From Hygrophila difformis (Eukaryota > Streptophyta > Magnoliopsida > Lamiales > Acanthaceae), in the NCBI GenBank assembly GCA_030278955.1, contig JAOANR010000011.1, positions 43,759,417 through 43,823,416 on the forward strand: DNA of 64,000 nt, written 5' to 3'. The position numbers and the translations under genes are program-made. Positions 42,430 through 55,700 of the stretch are shown here, one piece after another; within the stretch, counting starts at the first letter, position 1, and each line of letters opens with the position of its first letter. The notes under the pieces were generated by a model that was not told where the DNA came from, did not search any database, and saw nothing but the letters and a program-made list of their open reading frames with translations.

Positions 42430-45400
42430 ATGGCACCCCGTGCAAGGACTAGAAAAACCCTCCGAAGTGTTAATGCCCTCAACAACATGGAGCCACACCA
42501 AAATCCGAACATGACTAACCACGAAGTGCCAGCAGCACCGGGTGTATCCAATCAACAAGCTGTACCACCTGCACACAACATATATCACCCTGACATCACC
42601 AACAATCAGGGCGTTGGACACAACATGGTACCTCCTAATCAGGGAGCACCCAACAACCAAACCCCTCAGAATCGAAACACGCCAAACTCGCTTGACAATG
42701 ATCGCCTAAGGATCATTGAGCAAATGCTCATTGCCTTGGGTCAGGGTCAAATTAATCAAGCCACAGCAGCTGTGCCGCCACCTCAAGCCCAGCTCAATCA
42801 CCTAGCAGTGGTGAACCAATACAGACCACCTCGTTATGATGGGCAGGAGGACCCTACTAAATTGGAGGATTGGATAAAAAGTTTCAACAAGCTACTCGAA
42901 GCGACTCGTTGCCCAGATGAGCAGAAGATTACTGTAGCCTCGTACTTTTTAGGAGGTGATGCAGATGACTGGTGGCAGTTACAGAAGAGAGAGCTAGATG
43001 ATGATGAGGAGTATACATGGGAAAACTTTACAGAAGCTCTAAGAGAAAGGTTTTACCCGATGAGTACCAAAGCAGCAATGTATGAAGAGTTTCTATCGTT
43101 ACGACAAGGAGCACAATCTGTACAAGAATACTATATCAGATTCAAGGAGTTAGTCAGATTTGCTCCTAAGTTAGTCTCCACCGATGCCGAGAAGGCACAG
43201 AAGTTCGAAATGGGATTAAACCTCTCCATTAGAGAAGTGGTGGCTGGAGTTCAGTATCCTACCCTCCAAGCGATCTACGATCGAGCTGTCGCAGTTTCTC
43301 GTGTACAACAGATGAAGAGAAAAGCCGGGGAGTCTAGCCGCGGGTTCCAAGGACAGGACAAGAGGATTCGGGACAACCGAGGAAGCTGCAGCAACAACAA
43401 CCACCTCAGCAACAATAAAGGCAATATTCGAGGTGGGCAGAATCGACCCGTCCAGGGAAACAAAGGAGGGGGCAACAATGGTACTAGAAACCATGAAGGG
43501 TACATACCACAATGCCCAAAATGCAACAAGCCCCACTTGGCTAGGGGATGCCCCAAGCCGGGTACATGTTATAGATGTGGCCGAGAAGGTCATATGAGGA
43601 AGGAGTGTAAGACCCGCATTGAAAATATTACAAAAAGAGATGACCTTATCAATATCCCCACTCAGCCAAATAATCAGGATGTGCGAAACGGAAATAATCA
43701 AGGACAGAGGCCTCAGCAAAATAGAAACCAACAAGGGAACCATGGAGCACCTATAGGGCGGCTCAATGTTATTAATCAGGCAGATCTTTCAACTCAAGGG
43801 GATGTGATAACAGGTACATTTACGGCTTTAAGTGTGCCTGTTAAGGTTTTATTCGATTCTGGAGCAAGTTGTTCGTTTATCTCTTCTAGAATCTTGCCTG
43901 AATTAGAGATGCCAAAACCTAAAATGATTAACTTAGGAATTCAGTTGCCTTCGGGAAAAATTGTATCGTGCACCAAACGATACGATGGGATTCCTATAGT
44001 CATTAAGAACCTTGAGTTCTATGCAAACTTAGTAGAATTTGACCTTAAAGATTTTGATATTATATTGGGAATGGATTGGCTTACCCAATATAAAGCTGTA
44101 ATTGAGTGTCAGAAACACAAAATTACACTGTCTAAGACGAGAGGCAAAAAGGTCAACTACTATGTCCAACTCCCCAAACGTAAGACTAAGGTAGTAAATG
44201 CCTTAAAATTTTATAGTCTTATGCAGAAAGGATATATGCTTTATGCATGCTATTTCCATAACCTCAAGTTAAAGGAGAATAAAATTGATGACATTCCAGT
44301 AGTGAGGGAGTATCCAGATGTATTCCCAGAAGAAATTCCTGGAATGCCTCCAGAACGTGAAGTCGAGTTTACAATCGATCTACTTCTCGGAACAGAACCT
44401 GTATCAAAAGCTCCTTATCGCATGGCAACCCTAGAAATGAATGAACTCAAGGAGCAACTTGAGGAATTATTACAAAAGGGGTATATACGACCTAGCACGT
44501 CGCCGTGGGGAGCACCAGTCTTATTCGTCAAGAAGAAAGATGGAGGGTTACGTCTTTGTATCGATTATAGAGGTTTAAATCAGGTAACGGTTAAAAACAA
44601 ATACCTGTTACCTAGGATTGATGACCTTTTCGATCAACTTAAAGGTGCAACGGTATTCTCCAAGATAGATTTGCGATCCGGTTATCATCAACTGCGAATC
44701 GCTGAAAAGGATATTCCAAAAACTGCTTTCAGGACACGTTATGGACATTACGAATTTACAGTGATGTTCTTTGGGCTAACAAATGCCCCAGCAGTATTCA
44801 TGAATCTCATGAATGATGTGTTTCGAGAATTGTTAGATCAATGTGTAGTCATTTTCATCGACGACATCTTGATCTATTCAAAGAGCAATGAAGAACATGA
44901 GCAACACTTGCATCAGGTGCTAGAGACATTAAGGAAACACCAACTCTATGCCAAGTTGTCCAAGTGTGACTTTTGGCTAGAAAAAGTAGGATTTTTAGGC
45001 CACGTTGTATCAGCTGATGGAGTTTCTGTTGACCCAGCAAAAATATCAGCAATCACCGAGTGGCCTACGCCTACTAATCAAACAGAAGTGAGAAGTTTTC
45101 TTGGACTGGCTGGATATTACAGGAGGTTCGTCAAGGACTTTTCCAAAGTTGCACGACCTCTGACTCAACTTTTGAAGAAAGGCTTGAAGTATGAATGGAC
45201 AGAAAAGTGTGAATCATCATTTCAAGAGTTAAAGAAACGCCTCACAACAGCACCAATTTTAACATTGCCAACAGAGAATGGAGATTTTGAAGTGTATAGT
45301 GACGCTTCAAAAGAGGGGCTAGGGTGTGTTTTAATGCAACAACAACAAGTCATTGCATATGCATCACGACAATTGAAGCCTCATGAGGAGAATTATCCGA

Positions 45401-47220
45401 CGCACGACCTAGAATTAGCAGCGGTAGTGTTCGCATTAAAGATTTGGCGACACTACTTGTACGGACGAACTTGTCGGATATTCACCGACCACAAGAGCCT
45501 TAAGTACATATTTACTCAGAAGGAGTTAAACATGAGACAACGCAGATGGTTAGAGTTGATCAAGGATTATGATTTGGACATCGCCTACCATGAAGGGAAA
45601 GCTAATGTGGTCGCAGATGCGTTGAGCCGCAAGACTCGACACGTGGCAAATACTCTTATCTTACCTTCGAAACTGTATATGGACTTGGTCAAGGTAGATA
45701 CGGAGCTAGTCCATTATGGAACTGTGGAAAATGCCATTAATGCTATGACCATTGAATCTACGGTATTTGATGAAATACGCAGTGCTCAACCAGGCGACAT
45801 AAAGCTTGAAAGGATCAAGAAGAAGGTTGCTGAAGGAAAAGCAATTGGTTTTGCAATCCATGAGGATGGAAGCATTCGCTTCAAAGGAAGATGGTGCGTA
45901 CCGCATAAATGCGTAGAGCTAAAACGAAGATTAATGGAAGAAGGCCACAACACCCCATATTCAGTACATCCAGGGGGTGATAAGCTTTATAAGGATTTAA
46001 AGAAGGTTTATTGGTGGCCAAGGATGAAGAATGAGGTTGTTGAGTTTGTGGCTAGATGTTTAACCTGTCAAAAGGTTAAAGCAGTACGTCAGAAGCCCTT
46101 AGGACTCATGAAACCATTGGAAATCCCGAGTTGGAAATGGGATAGTATATCAATGGATTTTGTTTCAGGACTACCACGATCACCAAAAGGAATGAATAAA
46201 ATTTGGGTAATTGTTGATAGATTGACAAAGATTGCGATCTTCATACCAATGAAGGATACATGGTCTATGGATCAATTAGCAAGAGCATATATCAATAACG
46301 TGGTTCGACGACATGGAGTACCACATGATATAATCTCTGATAGAGACAGCAGATTTGTCTCTCATTTTTGGACCAAGCTGCAAGAAGCTCTTGGTACCCA
46401 AATTAAAATGAGCACCGCTTTTCACCCGATGACGGATGGACAAACAGAAAGGACAATCCAAACACTGGAGGACATGCTGAGAGCATGTGTTCTTGAATTT
46501 AAAGGAAGTTGGGAAAGGCATCTACCTTTGATAGAGTTCTCTTACAATAACAGCTATCATGCTAGTATAGGTATGGCACCGTTTGAGGCACTCTATGGAC
46601 GCAAGTGCCGAAGCCCATTATGTTGGGAAAAATGTGATAATTCTATTGTGGTTGGGCCGCAACTCATTGAAGACATGACCCAAAAGATCAAGATGATCCA
46701 AGGGAAAATGAAGGTAGCACAAGATCGACAGAAAAGTTATGCCGATGTTAGGCGACAAGACCTAGAATTTCAAGTTGGAGATAAGGTTATGCTGAAAATA
46801 TCACCTATGAAAGGAGTGATGCGTTTTGGAAAGCGAGGAAAGTTAAGTCCTCGATATATTGGACCGTATGACATTCTGGAACGAGTCGGAACCCTGGCAT
46901 ACAGACTAACCCTACCGCCACAACTATCTCGAGTGCACAATGTGTTCCATGTTTCACAGTTAAAGAAATATGTGCGTGACCCAACCCATGTACTTCAACA
47001 GGAAGTAATTGAACTCAAAGAAGATCTAACTTATGAAGAGTATCCAATCCAAATACTCGATATCAAAGAAAGAACGACAAGGAACAAGACCACCCGGATT
47101 GCTAAAGTACTTTGGTCCAATCATGGTACGGAAGAAGCAACATGGGAACTAGAGGATGATATGAAGCAACGCTACCCCAATCTCTTTTTAAACGACCAAA
47201 TAACAGTTATGGGGACATAA
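42430..47220 (+). CDS. Tekay gag-pol polyprotein (1596 aa, open)
   Basis: One frame from ATG to TAA. Gag domain about residues 130-230 ([29 protein letters not shown]). CCHC knuckle [14 protein letters not shown] near 380. Protease [10 protein letters not shown] near 476. RT with [11 protein letters not shown] and FIDD near 809. RNase [14 protein letters not shown] near 956. Integrase zinc finger HPGGDKL...CLTCQKVKA near 1177, DDE core with Asp in SMDF (about 1242), Asp in ISDRD and Glu 36 residues later in GQTERT. A chromodomain-like C-terminus ([26 protein letters not shown]) would steer integration toward modified chromatin. Odd: the usual MPFGLTNAP motif reads MFFGLTNAP, which may weaken RT. 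Otherwise it looks competent. Confidence 0.95.
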   Translation: MAPRARTRKTLRSVNALNNMEPHQNPNMTNHEVPAAPGVSNQQAVPPAHNIYHPDITNNQGVGHNMVPPNQGAPNNQTPQNRNTPNSLDNDRLRIIEQMLIALGQGQINQATAAVPPPQAQLNHLAVVNQYRPPRYDGQEDPTKLEDWIKSFNKLLEATRCPDEQKITVASYFLGGDADDWWQLQKRELDDDEEYTWENFTEALRERFYPMSTKAAMYEEFLSLRQGAQSVQEYYIRFKELVRFAPKLVSTDAEKAQKFEMGLNLSIREVVAGVQYPTLQAIYDRAVAVSRVQQMKRKAGESSRGFQGQDKRIRDNRGSCSNNNHLSNNKGNIRGGQNRPVQGNKGGGNNGTRNHEGYIPQCPKCNKPHLARGCPKPGTCYRCGREGHMRKECKTRIENITKRDDLINIPTQPNNQDVRNGNNQGQRPQQNRNQQGNHGAPIGRLNVINQADLSTQGDVITGTFTALSVPVKVLFDSGASCSFISSRILPELEMPKPKMINLGIQLPSGKIVSCTKRYDGIPIVIKNLEFYANLVEFDLKDFDIILGMDWLTQYKAVIECQKHKITLSKTRGKKVNYYVQLPKRKTKVVNALKFYSLMQKGYMLYACYFHNLKLKENKIDDIPVVREYPDVFPEEIPGMPPEREVEFTIDLLLGTEPVSKAPYRMATLEMNELKEQLEELLQKGYIRPSTSPWGAPVLFVKKKDGGLRLCIDYRGLNQVTVKNKYLLPRIDDLFDQLKGATVFSKIDLRSGYHQLRIAEKDIPKTAFRTRYGHYEFTVMFFGLTNAPAVFMNLMNDVFRELLDQCVVIFIDDILIYSKSNEEHEQHLHQVLETLRKHQLYAKLSKCDFWLEKVGFLGHVVSADGVSVDPAKISAITEWPTPTNQTEVRSFLGLAGYYRRFVKDFSKVARPLTQLLKKGLKYEWTEKCESSFQELKKRLTTAPILTLPTENGDFEVYSDASKEGLGCVLMQQQQVIAYASRQLKPHEENYPTHDLELAAVVFALKIWRHYLYGRTCRIFTDHKSLKYIFTQKELNMRQRRWLELIKDYDLDIAYHEGKANVVADALSRKTRHVANTLILPSKLYMDLVKVDTELVHYGTVENAINAMTIESTVFDEIRSAQPGDIKLERIKKKVAEGKAIGFAIHEDGSIRFKGRWCVPHKCVELKRRLMEEGHNTPYSVHPGGDKLYKDLKKVYWWPRMKNEVVEFVARCLTCQKVKAVRQKPLGLMKPLEIPSWKWDSISMDFVSGLPRSPKGMNKIWVIVDRLTKIAIFIPMKDTWSMDQLARAYINNVVRRHGVPHDIISDRDSRFVSHFWTKLQEALGTQIKMSTAFHPMTDGQTERTIQTLEDMLRACVLEFKGSWERHLPLIEFSYNNSYHASIGMAPFEALYGRKCRSPLCWEKCDNSIVVGPQLIEDMTQKIKMIQGKMKVAQDRQKSYADVRRQDLEFQVGDKVMLKISPMKGVMRFGKRGKLSPRYIGPYDILERVGTLAYRLTLPPQLSRVHNVFHVSQLKKYVRDPTHVLQQEVIELKEDLTYEEYPIQILDIKERTTRNKTTRIAKVLWSNHGTEEATWELEDDMKQRYPNLFLNDQITVMGT

Positions 47221-47227
47221 CTGTAGG

Positions 47228-47243
47228 CTTAAGGGGAGGAGGA
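47228..47243 (+). other. Polypurine tract used by the Tekay element
   Basis: CTTAAGGGGAGGAGGA lies 8 nt after the gag-pol stop and directly before the long-type LTR start TGTAAAC. A second, similar tract CTTAAGGAGGGTGGAT (47381-47396) lies inside the LTR before TGTAATACC, the start used by short-type copies. Confidence 0.8.
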
Positions 47244-50200
47244 TGTAAACACCCGACACAATCTTGATAGGGTATGTTCAAAATCTCCTATTTTTTTCTT
47301 TTCCGTTAACTTTTATCTTATATTCCGCATATTAGATTGCCATAGTATTTTTCATTAAAACTTCGAGGACGAAGTTGATTCTTAAGGAGGGTGGATTGTA
47401 ATACCATAGAAATTACCCGAAATAATTGTAATTCACTAAAGAGACTTTTATTAAATATTTAATCACTTGCTTAAAGAATTAGTATATTGTTTTTTTTCTA
47501 CAAAACAACACTTGAAAAACTATATATGTAAATTTGTCTTTTCCAAAAGAAATATGAATTTCAATATCAAGGGTAATAGAATTATATAGTTTTTAAATCT
47601 ATTGTTTAAATTATATATATAAGTTTTTATATATATACACATTGGTCTTGAAAATTTTTATGAGGATAGTATGTGAATATTTTAAGTACTTTGGTATTCA
47701 TTATGGAATAAATTTTTATAAAAATAAAAGTATGAGTTTTTATGTGAATCTATGAGAATTAACTTTTATATATAAAAAAATATATTCATAGATTATAATT
47801 TTTATTTGATGATGACATGAAGACTTTGTGGTTTGAGTATTGTTATGAATAAAATAAAACCATGCAAGTATATTATTATTATCTTTTTGAAAGCACATTA
47901 ATATAAATACAATACTTGAAATAAATAAATAAATATTATATTATCATATCCAACTCATTGAGTATAAATGCATGCCACTAAATAATGGCAAGAATAATGA
48001 TTTTCTAGACAAGCTAATACTTCAATCATTTTCATGATACACTACTTACACAAATATAAGGTTAAAAAGCAATTGCAAGAAATTTTCTTCCTAAACAAAT
48101 AGATGAAAAATCAACATGATTAACAAGTGTCTTGGATGAATGGCTAGCAAAGAAAGGTGATCAATTATCTCTTGAACCCACCAAGATTAATAGCCTCCAT
48201 AATAGGCAAACCATTATGTTAATAGACAACATGATGGACAAAATTAATAGCCTCCCAAATTAATAGCCTCTTTGTTAGGCTATAAGGACCAAATGAGTGG
48301 ATACAAATACTCTAACCATTATTGCTCAAGACACACTTAATTGGATGATTGGTGAGGTTGTAATCACTCTCACAATGTGTCATGTTCAATTGTTCAAATC
48401 TTAGCCTATAAATAGAGGGAGTTTCTAGCCTTCAAACACACCAATCTCATCCATCTCATTAGCCAAATTCACTACCCATTTTATTCTTCAAAGTTCTCCC
48501 ACATAGTGAGCATATCTTAAGGATTGTGGAGTCTTGTAGGCTTGGCAACCTTCATCATTCTAAGAGTTCTAATTCTTCTCAACACTTGGTTAGTAAGATA
48601 TCATCCTTGAAACTTGTATCTTAGAGATCTAAATCTTTTATTTTTATACTATAAATTGATTTCCCTCTATTTGTCGAATTTCAGCGAAACCCGTAATTTG
48701 TGGTGCGAATCTTGTGTTATAACGGCCATTATCTTTGAATCTCCTTGGTCTTATACATCTATTCTGTAAGTTAACACTCTCTCTTTAAGTTTGGAGATCC
48801 TCATCCATGTTTTAAGAGTACAAAATTAGAATTCCCTCATTATACCAAAATCTGTCCGTTTTTCGTTTACGTAATGATCCATCTTTTTAAAATATTTTGG
48901 TTCATTATACCTCAAAGGTTCCTTCATAAAACTTGTTCCTTATTGAGTTGAGTACATTTCTGGAAACTTTTATAATTTTTAGAACTCATATGAAAAAGTT
49001 ATGGGATCCGCTTTATCGAAGGGTCGAAATCTCTTTTTGTTGAAATCTAAGAAATGATAGTGTTTCTGAAATCCTCATTTTTGAAGGTCTTAAGTGTTTC
49101 AAACCTAAATGGTTTATTCATGAAAAATATTTATCTATATGTTATCTACCTTATAGTAAAATTTTAGAATTTTTGGTCGCAAATTACTATTTTTAAAACA
49201 TGTTGAAAATTATAGAGTCACCATTGAATTTCTGACAGAATACATGTTCTGAAAAGAACTCAATTTTTGAACTATTTCCATACCTTATTTTGAAAAGTGT
49301 AAAACATGAAACTTGTTCAACTATGTGTTGAGTATCTACAGTTTAAATTTCAAAGCAATCGCCTTTCATATGAATTTTTAAACTGACTTGGCGTAAACTG
49401 TGACATTGGACTTGATATTTGGTCCAAATGAGAAATTGTTGGATTTTGAGATCCATGAAATGATATTTTCATATCTATGAGATATTGATATGGGAGTTAA
49501 ATGTTGAAATGATATTTGGCATTATTGAATGCCCTTGTTATGAGGTTACTCCCGTGAAATTGTTGAAAACTCTTTTAAAGAGGATATTATGTGGAAAAAT
49601 TGTGAAAAACTCTTTTAAATCCATTGTGCACTATTAACTTGAGTAAGATGCCATACTTGATAGAGGGCTAATGCACTAGGGATGTGTCTTGCGGGGCCTC
49701 CCCCTCTAAATATGCCAAGACGGCATTGTTGATAAATTGTGCCAAAACGGCGTTGTTGCATGTATGAGTCTATACTCTTGGGTGTATCCGTGATGGGTTA
49801 CCCAAGGCTCCGGAGTGTGTCTGTATATGAGTCCGCTGCATGCTGATCATGACTTATGATCGATATGATATGATATGATATGATATATGGAAAATGGTGT
49901 CCTCTTGTGCATAGTTGCTACAATGGTAAGAATGAAAGTTATTTATTTTGTTAAAGGTAATGTGTGTGATCCTTTTTAAAAGAAAAAGTGAAAATTATTT
50001 TTTTTAAATGAGTGTCAACCATTATTTTAAAATCCACTTCTTAAAGTGGAGCGGGTTGACTTACTCAGTACCATTGTACTGATAAAAAGTTGTTGTGTTA
50101 TCTTTTTACAGATATTGGAGCTGACATGTGAACTGCATCTCATGACATGAGCATTTGGGGGTGGGATTACCTTTCATCAAAAAGATTGTTGCTTTAAGGA

Positions 50201-50478
50201 ACCACGTACTTTTAATTATTAATGTCTTATATATTGCCTTTAGTTTATGCTTCCGCGTGAGAAAGAACAATGGCTTTGGTATTAAGTACTTTAAATTTTC
50301 TTATGACTATATTTTATAAAATTGGCAATAATTTTTAAAGTCCATATTACAAAAATTTATATGTGAAGATATTTAGCCGTAGCGCTTGTCAATTAAGTTA
50401 GCCAAAAGGGCGAGCCTGACTGACAAGTGTGGCGGTAACATTCTGAAACCTTATGAGGATGAATTTCGGGGTGTTACA
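47244..50478 (+). repeat. 3' LTR of the Tekay element (long type)
   Basis: 3235 bp, TGTAAACACCCGACAC to GGTGTTACA, nearly identical to the 5' LTR apart from microsatellite length, a T-run and a few substitutions. Confidence 0.93.
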
Positions 50479-50738
50479 CCCTCCGTTTTCAAAAAATTGA
50501 AACGGACCCACAGTTCACGCAGTCCAATGCACATTTCAAATCATTAATAACTCAAATTCGGTACAAGTAAAAATTCTAAAACTTAGATATTTAAAAACTA
50601 CTCGACAAGACGAATATAACAAGATTCCATTTGACTATATTTTAACTTGTATAACTATGATAATACTTTAAGTTAAAGTGAATGTGTGAATAGTACCAAA
50701 TATCCCAACATTTCAATTTATGAGAAACGGAGGGAGTA

Positions 50739-52034
50739 TATTGGGAGAATCTTAGTATGTTTATATGTTCTTATCTAGCTTGGATTTCCATTTGTCAGCA
50801 GTGGGAACTAGCCGCTCGACAATCTAGTTAGTGCATCAATACTCATGGTGGGTTCTTATTGCTATTCATTAAAATCATACTCCCTCCTTTCCGGTTAATG
50901 TCTCTTGTTAGTTAATGTCTCTTGTTGATACTGTTCATTATTCAGTATTAACTCAATTTTCTTGCAAGTATATATTTAAATTAAAATAATTGAGTTGGAT
51001 GTAGAATCATATGATCATATAATTTTAGAAAATAGTATATTTTACATAATTTTTCATTGTATATATTTTGATATATTAAAGATTGAAAAAGTGTGTTATT
51101 CATTAACCTTACTTAATACTTCTACTTCTTTTTCTAGGCTGTACTGACTGTTACGCAAAAAAAAAAAACCTTACTTAGTACTAGTGTTATTCACCACTTA
51201 TTGGAAATAAATTTCCAATATATTTGAAACAGATTTCCAATAAATATACTTTTGAAATAATTTTTCACCTTTCTCAACAAATAATTTTTATAAACTGGAA
51301 AATATTGAGTTTCTATATTGAGTTTCAAAATTGGTAAAAATTAAACTGGAAGCAGATTGGGACAAATAAGATACACATAAAACTGGTGATTCAAAAGTCA
51401 AATATGGTCAACACAGATTATTCACTAAGCTAGGTTGTGAGTTTCTATAACTTGACGAATTCAAATTATGCCATCCTAACGTGTGGTCAATGGTTCGTGT
51501 GTCCTTGTACGACACCACGCTGGCGGGTTTTAATTCACTAAGGTTATTGTCTCCCAGCTTGATCATCATATTTTAAACTCGCGTGTCCTCCCTCTCAAGA
51601 GGAAATGCGGCATTTCCGAATTTGTTAAGTTTAATCTCCAGCGTATGCTTATGGTTATGCCATAAGCATATTTTAAACTATTCATAAACATATGCCATAA
51701 ACATATTCTTATGGTTATCCCAACTCGCGGGTTTTAATCTCCAGCTTGACCATTATCATTCTCATTTCCTCGTATATCAATGCATATTTTAAAATATTCA
51801 CAACTCAAATTCAGTGCAAGTAAAAATTCTAAAAATTTAATATTTAAAAACTACAAGATTAGACGAATCCAACAAGATCTCATTTTTGTATATTTTTTCT
51901 TGTATAAATATGATAAAAAATAGAAGTTAAAGTGCTAAAATAAATATTAAAAAAAGTCAAAACATTACACTTAAAAAACGGAGGGAGTATTTTTTAAGTA
52001 ATAACATGCTGAAAAATTTTACTATTCGTCAGCC
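50739..52034. other. Intergenic with MITE remnants
   Basis: No gene. About 51770-51987 resembles the internal part and right end (AAAAACGGAGGGAG) of the Stowaway-like family, and CTCCCTCCTTTCC at about 50881 resembles a left end. They are too far apart to be one short MITE. Confidence 0.5.
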
Positions 52035-52045
52035 CAGTCCCAAAG

Positions 52046-52475
52046 TTTTTTTTTTTTTTTTTTGAGGAAATGATATATTTCATTAGAGAACCAAAAGTTC
52101 AAATACAGCAAAACGCAAGGGAGCCGGGCTCCAAACAAAAAACAAACTAGTGATGTTCCAAAGTAGCAGTAGCAGCTTCCTCAACGAGTAGCAGCATCTG
52201 TGTTATACTTATACATCAACAACGGCATTTACAACAGCAACCAAGAGACTTAATCAACTTCACACAACCCTTAGAGCCAAACTTCCAACAGACCTCCACA
52301 CATAACACCTACGACTTCCATTCGTACACCAAATCAACTCCACTCCTCCACCTTGCCTTCATCCTTTGCACCCTTACGAGCCCAAAAGTCAGCCAATGCA
52401 TTCCTTTCCCGAAGTATATGAAGCACTCGGGCATCCCCTACGAACCTCAACACATCCACAATTGGACCCATAAGC
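52046..52475 (-). pseudogene. LINE RNase H C-terminus and 3' untranslated region
   Basis: The minus-strand translation continues the RNase H domain broken at 58064: VLHILRERNALADFWARKGA, the typical final helix with its Asp, then a stop and a 3' untranslated part ending in the poly-A tail. Confidence 0.82.
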
Positions 52476-52768
52476 TGTTGGAATTTTGAATTGGGGAGAA
52501 GGAGTTAAAGTTTGTATTTCTTAAAACTCGATTCTACATTTTTTCACTAAGATTACACGGCTATTTATAGCCGGAATGTTTACAAAAGTAAAGATATAAA
52601 ATACACCATTGTTGAAAAACTACGGATCCGCAAGTTTTGACAATGGCAATCAAACAAGGCGGCTATTTTGACGACGGCGTGCGCATCTCTTTTTGACGAC
52701 GGCGGGAGCATGCGTTGTCAGGGACGGCGACTGGAGCACGCTTAGTTAGGTGAGTTTATTATTCAACA
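52476..52768 (-). repeat. 3' LTR of the copia element at 52.5-58.1 kb
   Basis: 293 bp. Minus-strand TATAAATAG (complement of 52561-52569) is a likely TATA box set in an inverted repeat CGGCTAT...ATAGCCG. Confidence 0.92.
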
Positions 52769-55700
52769 TTTCCCCCCTTTAAACTCATCCTCTTGAAATC
52801 TTGGATTCCCAGCTTCTTCCGCAAGTACTGGAAGGTTTCAGCTTTCAACGCTTTTGTAAAAATGTCTGCAACTTGTTCACTTGAGCTGACATACTTCAGC
52901 TCCACTTCTTTTGATTTTACATGTTCCCGTATGAAGTGAAAATGGGTGTCGATGTGTTTTGAGCGTTCATGATGCACTGGATTTTTTGCAAGGGCAATGG
53001 CAGACTTGTTGTCGACATGAATCTTGATTGCACTTTCTTGTTGTATCTTCAAATCTCCAAGCAATTTCTTCAGCCAAATTGCATGACAGACGCATGCAGC
53101 AGCAGCAATATATTCTGCTTCACAAGTCGATAACGCGACAATAGGTTGCTTCTTTGATGACCAAGTGAATGCATTTCTACCGAGGTAGAACACGAACCCT
53201 GATGTGCTTTTTCGATCCTCTTTGCTTCCAGCCCAATCACTATCACTGAATCCAACCAATTCAGTGCTTTGATTTGTAGAGTATATCATGCCATATTTTA
53301 TTGTCCCTTGGATGTACTTCAAAATTCTTTTCGCAGCTTTCAAGTGTGAAGTTTTTGGTGTTTCCATGTACCTGCTAACAAGACCAACTCCAAACAAGAT
53401 ATCAGGTCGTGTGCAGGTTAAGTACCTCAAGCATCCCACAAGACTTTTGTAGTAGGTTGGATTTACTGGGTTTCCTTCTCCTTCTTTAGTCAATCTGGTG
53501 CCAACTTCCAACGGAGTGTCGACACTGCAGCAATCTTCCATTGAGAATTTCTTTAGGATCTCTTTGGCATATTTTTCTTGTGAGATAAAAATTCCTTCTT
53601 CATCTTGCTTGACTTCAATGCCTAGGAAGTATCGCATCAATCCTAGATCGGACATTTCAAACTCCTTTTCCATTGATTTCTTGAACTCCTGGATCAAGGC
53701 CTTATCGTTTCCTGTAAAGATAATGTCATCAACATATAGACATACCAATAAGAATTCTCCAGACAGGTTTCTTTTTGCATATAGGGAGTGCTCATATGGG
53801 CACTTTACAAATCCATTTTCGATAAAGTATTTATCGATTCTTGAATTCCAAGCTCTTGGTGACTGCTTCAATCCATAAAGCGCTTTCTTCAACCTGTACA
53901 CCTTGTCTTCTTGGCCTTCAATTATGAATCCAGGTGGTTGCTCAACATAAACAACCTCTTCAAGATTTCCATTCAGAAATGCGGATTTAACATCCATTTG
54001 ATGTATCTGCCACTTCTTTTGAGCTGCTAGTGAAATGAGCAGCCTCACTGTTTCAAGCCGGGCAACTGGGGCAAAGACTTCTTCATAATCAATTCCATAT
54101 CTTTGATTGTACCCCTTTGCAACGAGACGGGCTTTGTGCCTTTCAATTTCTCCTTTTGCATTTCTTTTTGTCTTGAACACCCATTTGACTCCGATTGCTC
54201 GATGTTTGTCAGGAAGTGATGTGAGCTCCCATGTATTATTCTTTTCAATGGCTTGAATTTCTTCCTCCATAGCTTTTTGCCACTTGACTTCTTTAGAGGC
54301 TTCTTGAAATGTCAATGGGTCAAGACCTGCAAATAGACAGAAATTATTGAATTCATCATCAATTGGCTCACTGGAGTCATATATGTCCTGGACTCTTCTT
54401 GTTCTTCTCACAAGAGGACTATCATCAGAGGATTGGCTTTCAACTTCAACATGATCAGGTACCATGTCCTCCATTTGTTGTTGCTGTTCCTTTTGCTTTT
54501 CATGTTCATCATCAAAAGGAACATGCTTGGTCGGCTCATCTTCATTCCATCTCCAAGTTTGATCATCATTGAATATAACGTCTCTTGACATCACCACTTT
54601 GCGGGTTACAGGATTGTACAGTTTGTACCCGCTGAAATTTTCACCATAGCCAAGAAAAATGCATTTTTGGCTTTTATCTTCGAGCTTTGTACGCTTTTCT
54701 TCTGGCACTTTTGCAAAACAAATGCTTCCAAAAATTCTCAGATGATCAACTTTTGGCTTTTTCCCACTCCAGGCTTCTTCGGGAGTTATGTCTCCAATTC
54801 TCTTTGTCAGGGACCTGTTCAACAGATAGACAGAACAATTTACAGCATTACCCCAAAATTCTTTGGGAATATTTTTCTCTTTCAGCATACATCGAACCAT
54901 ATTCAAAATTGTTCGGTTCTTTCTTTTTGAAAGACCATTTTGTTGTGGTGTATATGGCATCGTGAGTTGGTGTGATATCCCATGCTTTCTGCAAAAATGA
55001 TCAAATTCTCGAGATGTGTATTCTCCACCACGATCTGTTCGTAGGCACTTTAATTGGCACCCACTTTGTTTCTCAACAAGGTTTTTAAATTCCTTGAATT
55101 TAGAGAAAACTTCACTTTTTTCTTTCATCATGTAGATCCATGTTTTTCCACTGTAGTCATCTGTAAAGGTAAGAAAATACCTGTTTCCACCAATAGAAAC
55201 TGGAGTAATCGGTCCACAAACATCAGAATGTACCAGCTCAAGTCGCGATCTAGCTATTCTCGCGCCATACTTCTTGAAGGTGTGTCGATGTTGTTTTCCC
55301 ATGACACAAACCTCACAAACATCGCTGGAGGATTCAATTTGCGGCAGTCCTGTCACAATATTCTTTTTCTGCAACAATTTCAATGCATCAAAGTTAAGAT
55401 GCCCATACCGGAGATGCCATAACTTGCCGTTATCAACAGTGGTTGCCTTCAAGCATTTTGAGTCATCTATAGTGAGCTTCAGAGGAAACATTCTGTTCGT
55501 CGTCATCTTGACATGTGTGATCAACCTGTTATTCTTATCTCGCAAACTAAGAGCCAAATTTTCCATTCGGATTTCATATCCCTTTTCCAACAATTGGCCA
55601 ACACTCAGCAGATTACTTTTAATTTCAGGTACATAATAAAAATCAGAAATGCATAGATGTTTTCCATTATGTAACTCAAAGGTAATATCTCCTTTACCTT

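Larger units (their letters stand above)
38493..50478 (+). mobile_element. Complete Tekay-lineage Ty3/gypsy element with extended LTRs
   Basis: Perfect 5-bp duplication CCCTC (38488-38492 and 50479-50483). LTRs of 3244 and 3235 bp, initiator-Met primer site, one open gag-pol frame, polypurine tract. The C-terminal chromodomain-like segment places it among chromoviruses; long LTRs and overall layout fit Tekay/Del. It is collinear with the minus-strand element at the left edge, forming inverted arms 33 kb apart. Confidence 0.95.
38486..50736. mobile_element. Stowaway-like MITE interrupted by the Tekay element
   Basis: Left remnant CTCCCTC (38486-38492, after TA), right part 50484-50736 ending GAAACGGAGGGAG before TA. 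Joined across the Tekay insertion the ends are inverted repeats CTCCCTCCGTTTTC / GAAACGGAGGGAG with a TA duplication, the Tc1/mariner pattern. About 260 bp, non-coding. Confidence 0.75.

Noticed and set aside
50881..51987. A 1.1-kb Stowaway element between CTCCCTCC and GGAGGGAG
   Set aside because: The internal sequence at 51770-51987 matches the short MITE family directly, so the two ends probably belong to different decayed copies.
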